The notes below the pieces were generated by a model. It was not told where the DNA came from. It worked only from the letters and a program-made list of their open reading frames with translations, and did not search any database. A program made the translations under genes and the position numbers. Below are positions 37,086 to 37,131 of a stretch of 37,131 bases of DNA, one piece after another. How positions within the stretch are numbered: the first letter of the stretch is position 1; each line of letters begins with the position of its first letter. Origin of the DNA: a virus; IMG/VR virus record IMGVR_UViG_3300005527_000018, positions 1 through 37,131 of that record, one strand, 5' to 3'.

Positions 37086-37131
37086 CCCGTGGCTATTCGC
37101 ATCGCTGACAGCGTCCGCACCAACCGCGTTG
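37012..37131. repeat. Terminal redundancy, right copy
   Basis: Exact second copy of bases 1-120. Joining the two copies restores continuous reading of the 48-aa gene (36939-37085) and the 134-aa gene beginning at 37089, which supports circular closure. Confidence 0.95.
37089..37131 (+). CDS. 5' fragment of the MAIRIAD-type protein (complete at 78-482)
   Basis: First 14 codons of the 134-aa gene, cut by the contig end. It is the same gene as 78-482, not a duplicate. Confidence 0.9.
   Translation, partial: MAIRIADSVRTNRV

Noticed and set aside
1-37131. tRNA genes, insertion sequences, integrase and attachment sites
   Set aside because: I looked along the whole window and saw no cloverleaf, transposase, recombinase or flanking duplication. 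Small tRNA-like elements cannot be fully excluded by eye.

Overview
The window is an essentially complete tailed-phage genome (siphovirus type), assembled as a circle: bases 1-120 and 37012-37131 are identical, so the unit genome is about 37,011 bp and the contig ends are an assembly overlap inside a gene. Base composition is very G+C-rich, GTG starts are common and Shine-Dalgarno sites are strong, which suggests a high-GC bacterial host. The genus cannot be read from the sequence. I see no integrase, lysogeny cassette, tRNA, insertion sequence or CRISPR array, so a virulent lifestyle is the simplest reading.

Layout around the circle. (1) Packaging and head, + strand, 29.8-37.1 kb and on through 0-3.1 kb: small and large terminase, portal, MuF-like protein, gpG/gp10-like neck protein, scaffold, HK97-type major capsid protein, a strong terminator, small head-associated genes, a 374-aa virion-type protein and a 401-aa protein made of ~21-residue repeats. 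(2) Lysis-type cassette, 3.1-5.2 kb: a membrane/coiled-coil protein, a holin-like protein, a C39-like cysteine peptidase, a metallophosphoesterase and another small membrane protein. (3) Connector and tail, 5.2-16.4 kb: connector, tail terminator, tail tube, tail chaperone pair joined by a -1 frameshift site, tape measure, a distal-tail-like protein with an inserted domain, a hub-like protein and two terminal tail genes. (4) A leftward operon of about 20 tightly overlapping early genes (23.15 to 16.34 kb, - strand): Sak4-like recombinase, DUF669-like ssDNA-binding partner, RusA-like resolvase, PD-(D/E)XK nuclease, MazG-like hydrolase, DNA methyltransferase, several helix-turn-helix proteins and many microproteins. 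(5) Rightward replication genes, 23.3-29.0 kb: SF2 helicase, primase-polymerase/ATPase protein, and a RecD/Dda-like SF1 helicase. (6) A 29.0-29.8 kb region with few or no genes and many inverted repeats, the only clearly AT-rich patch, proposed here as an origin and/or regulatory leader.

How it works together: back-to-back promoters around a palindrome (23197-23262) would fire the recombination operon leftward and the helicase rightward. The primase operon has its own promoter. Late genes appear to be served by a recurring extended -10 element (TG-S-TA-N4-G) found before the 29-kb leader, terminase, portal and lysis cassette and near the tape measure. No phage DNA polymerase is visible apart from the primase-polymerase domain, so replication probably borrows the host replisome.

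Least ordinary items: the structured 29-kb region; the shared promoter motif with a possibly leaderless portal gene; a repeated 3'-end/ribosome-site cassette linking three early genes; an SSB-like acidic tail on the SF2 helicase; the domain insertion in the distal tail protein; and the C39-type putative lysis enzyme.
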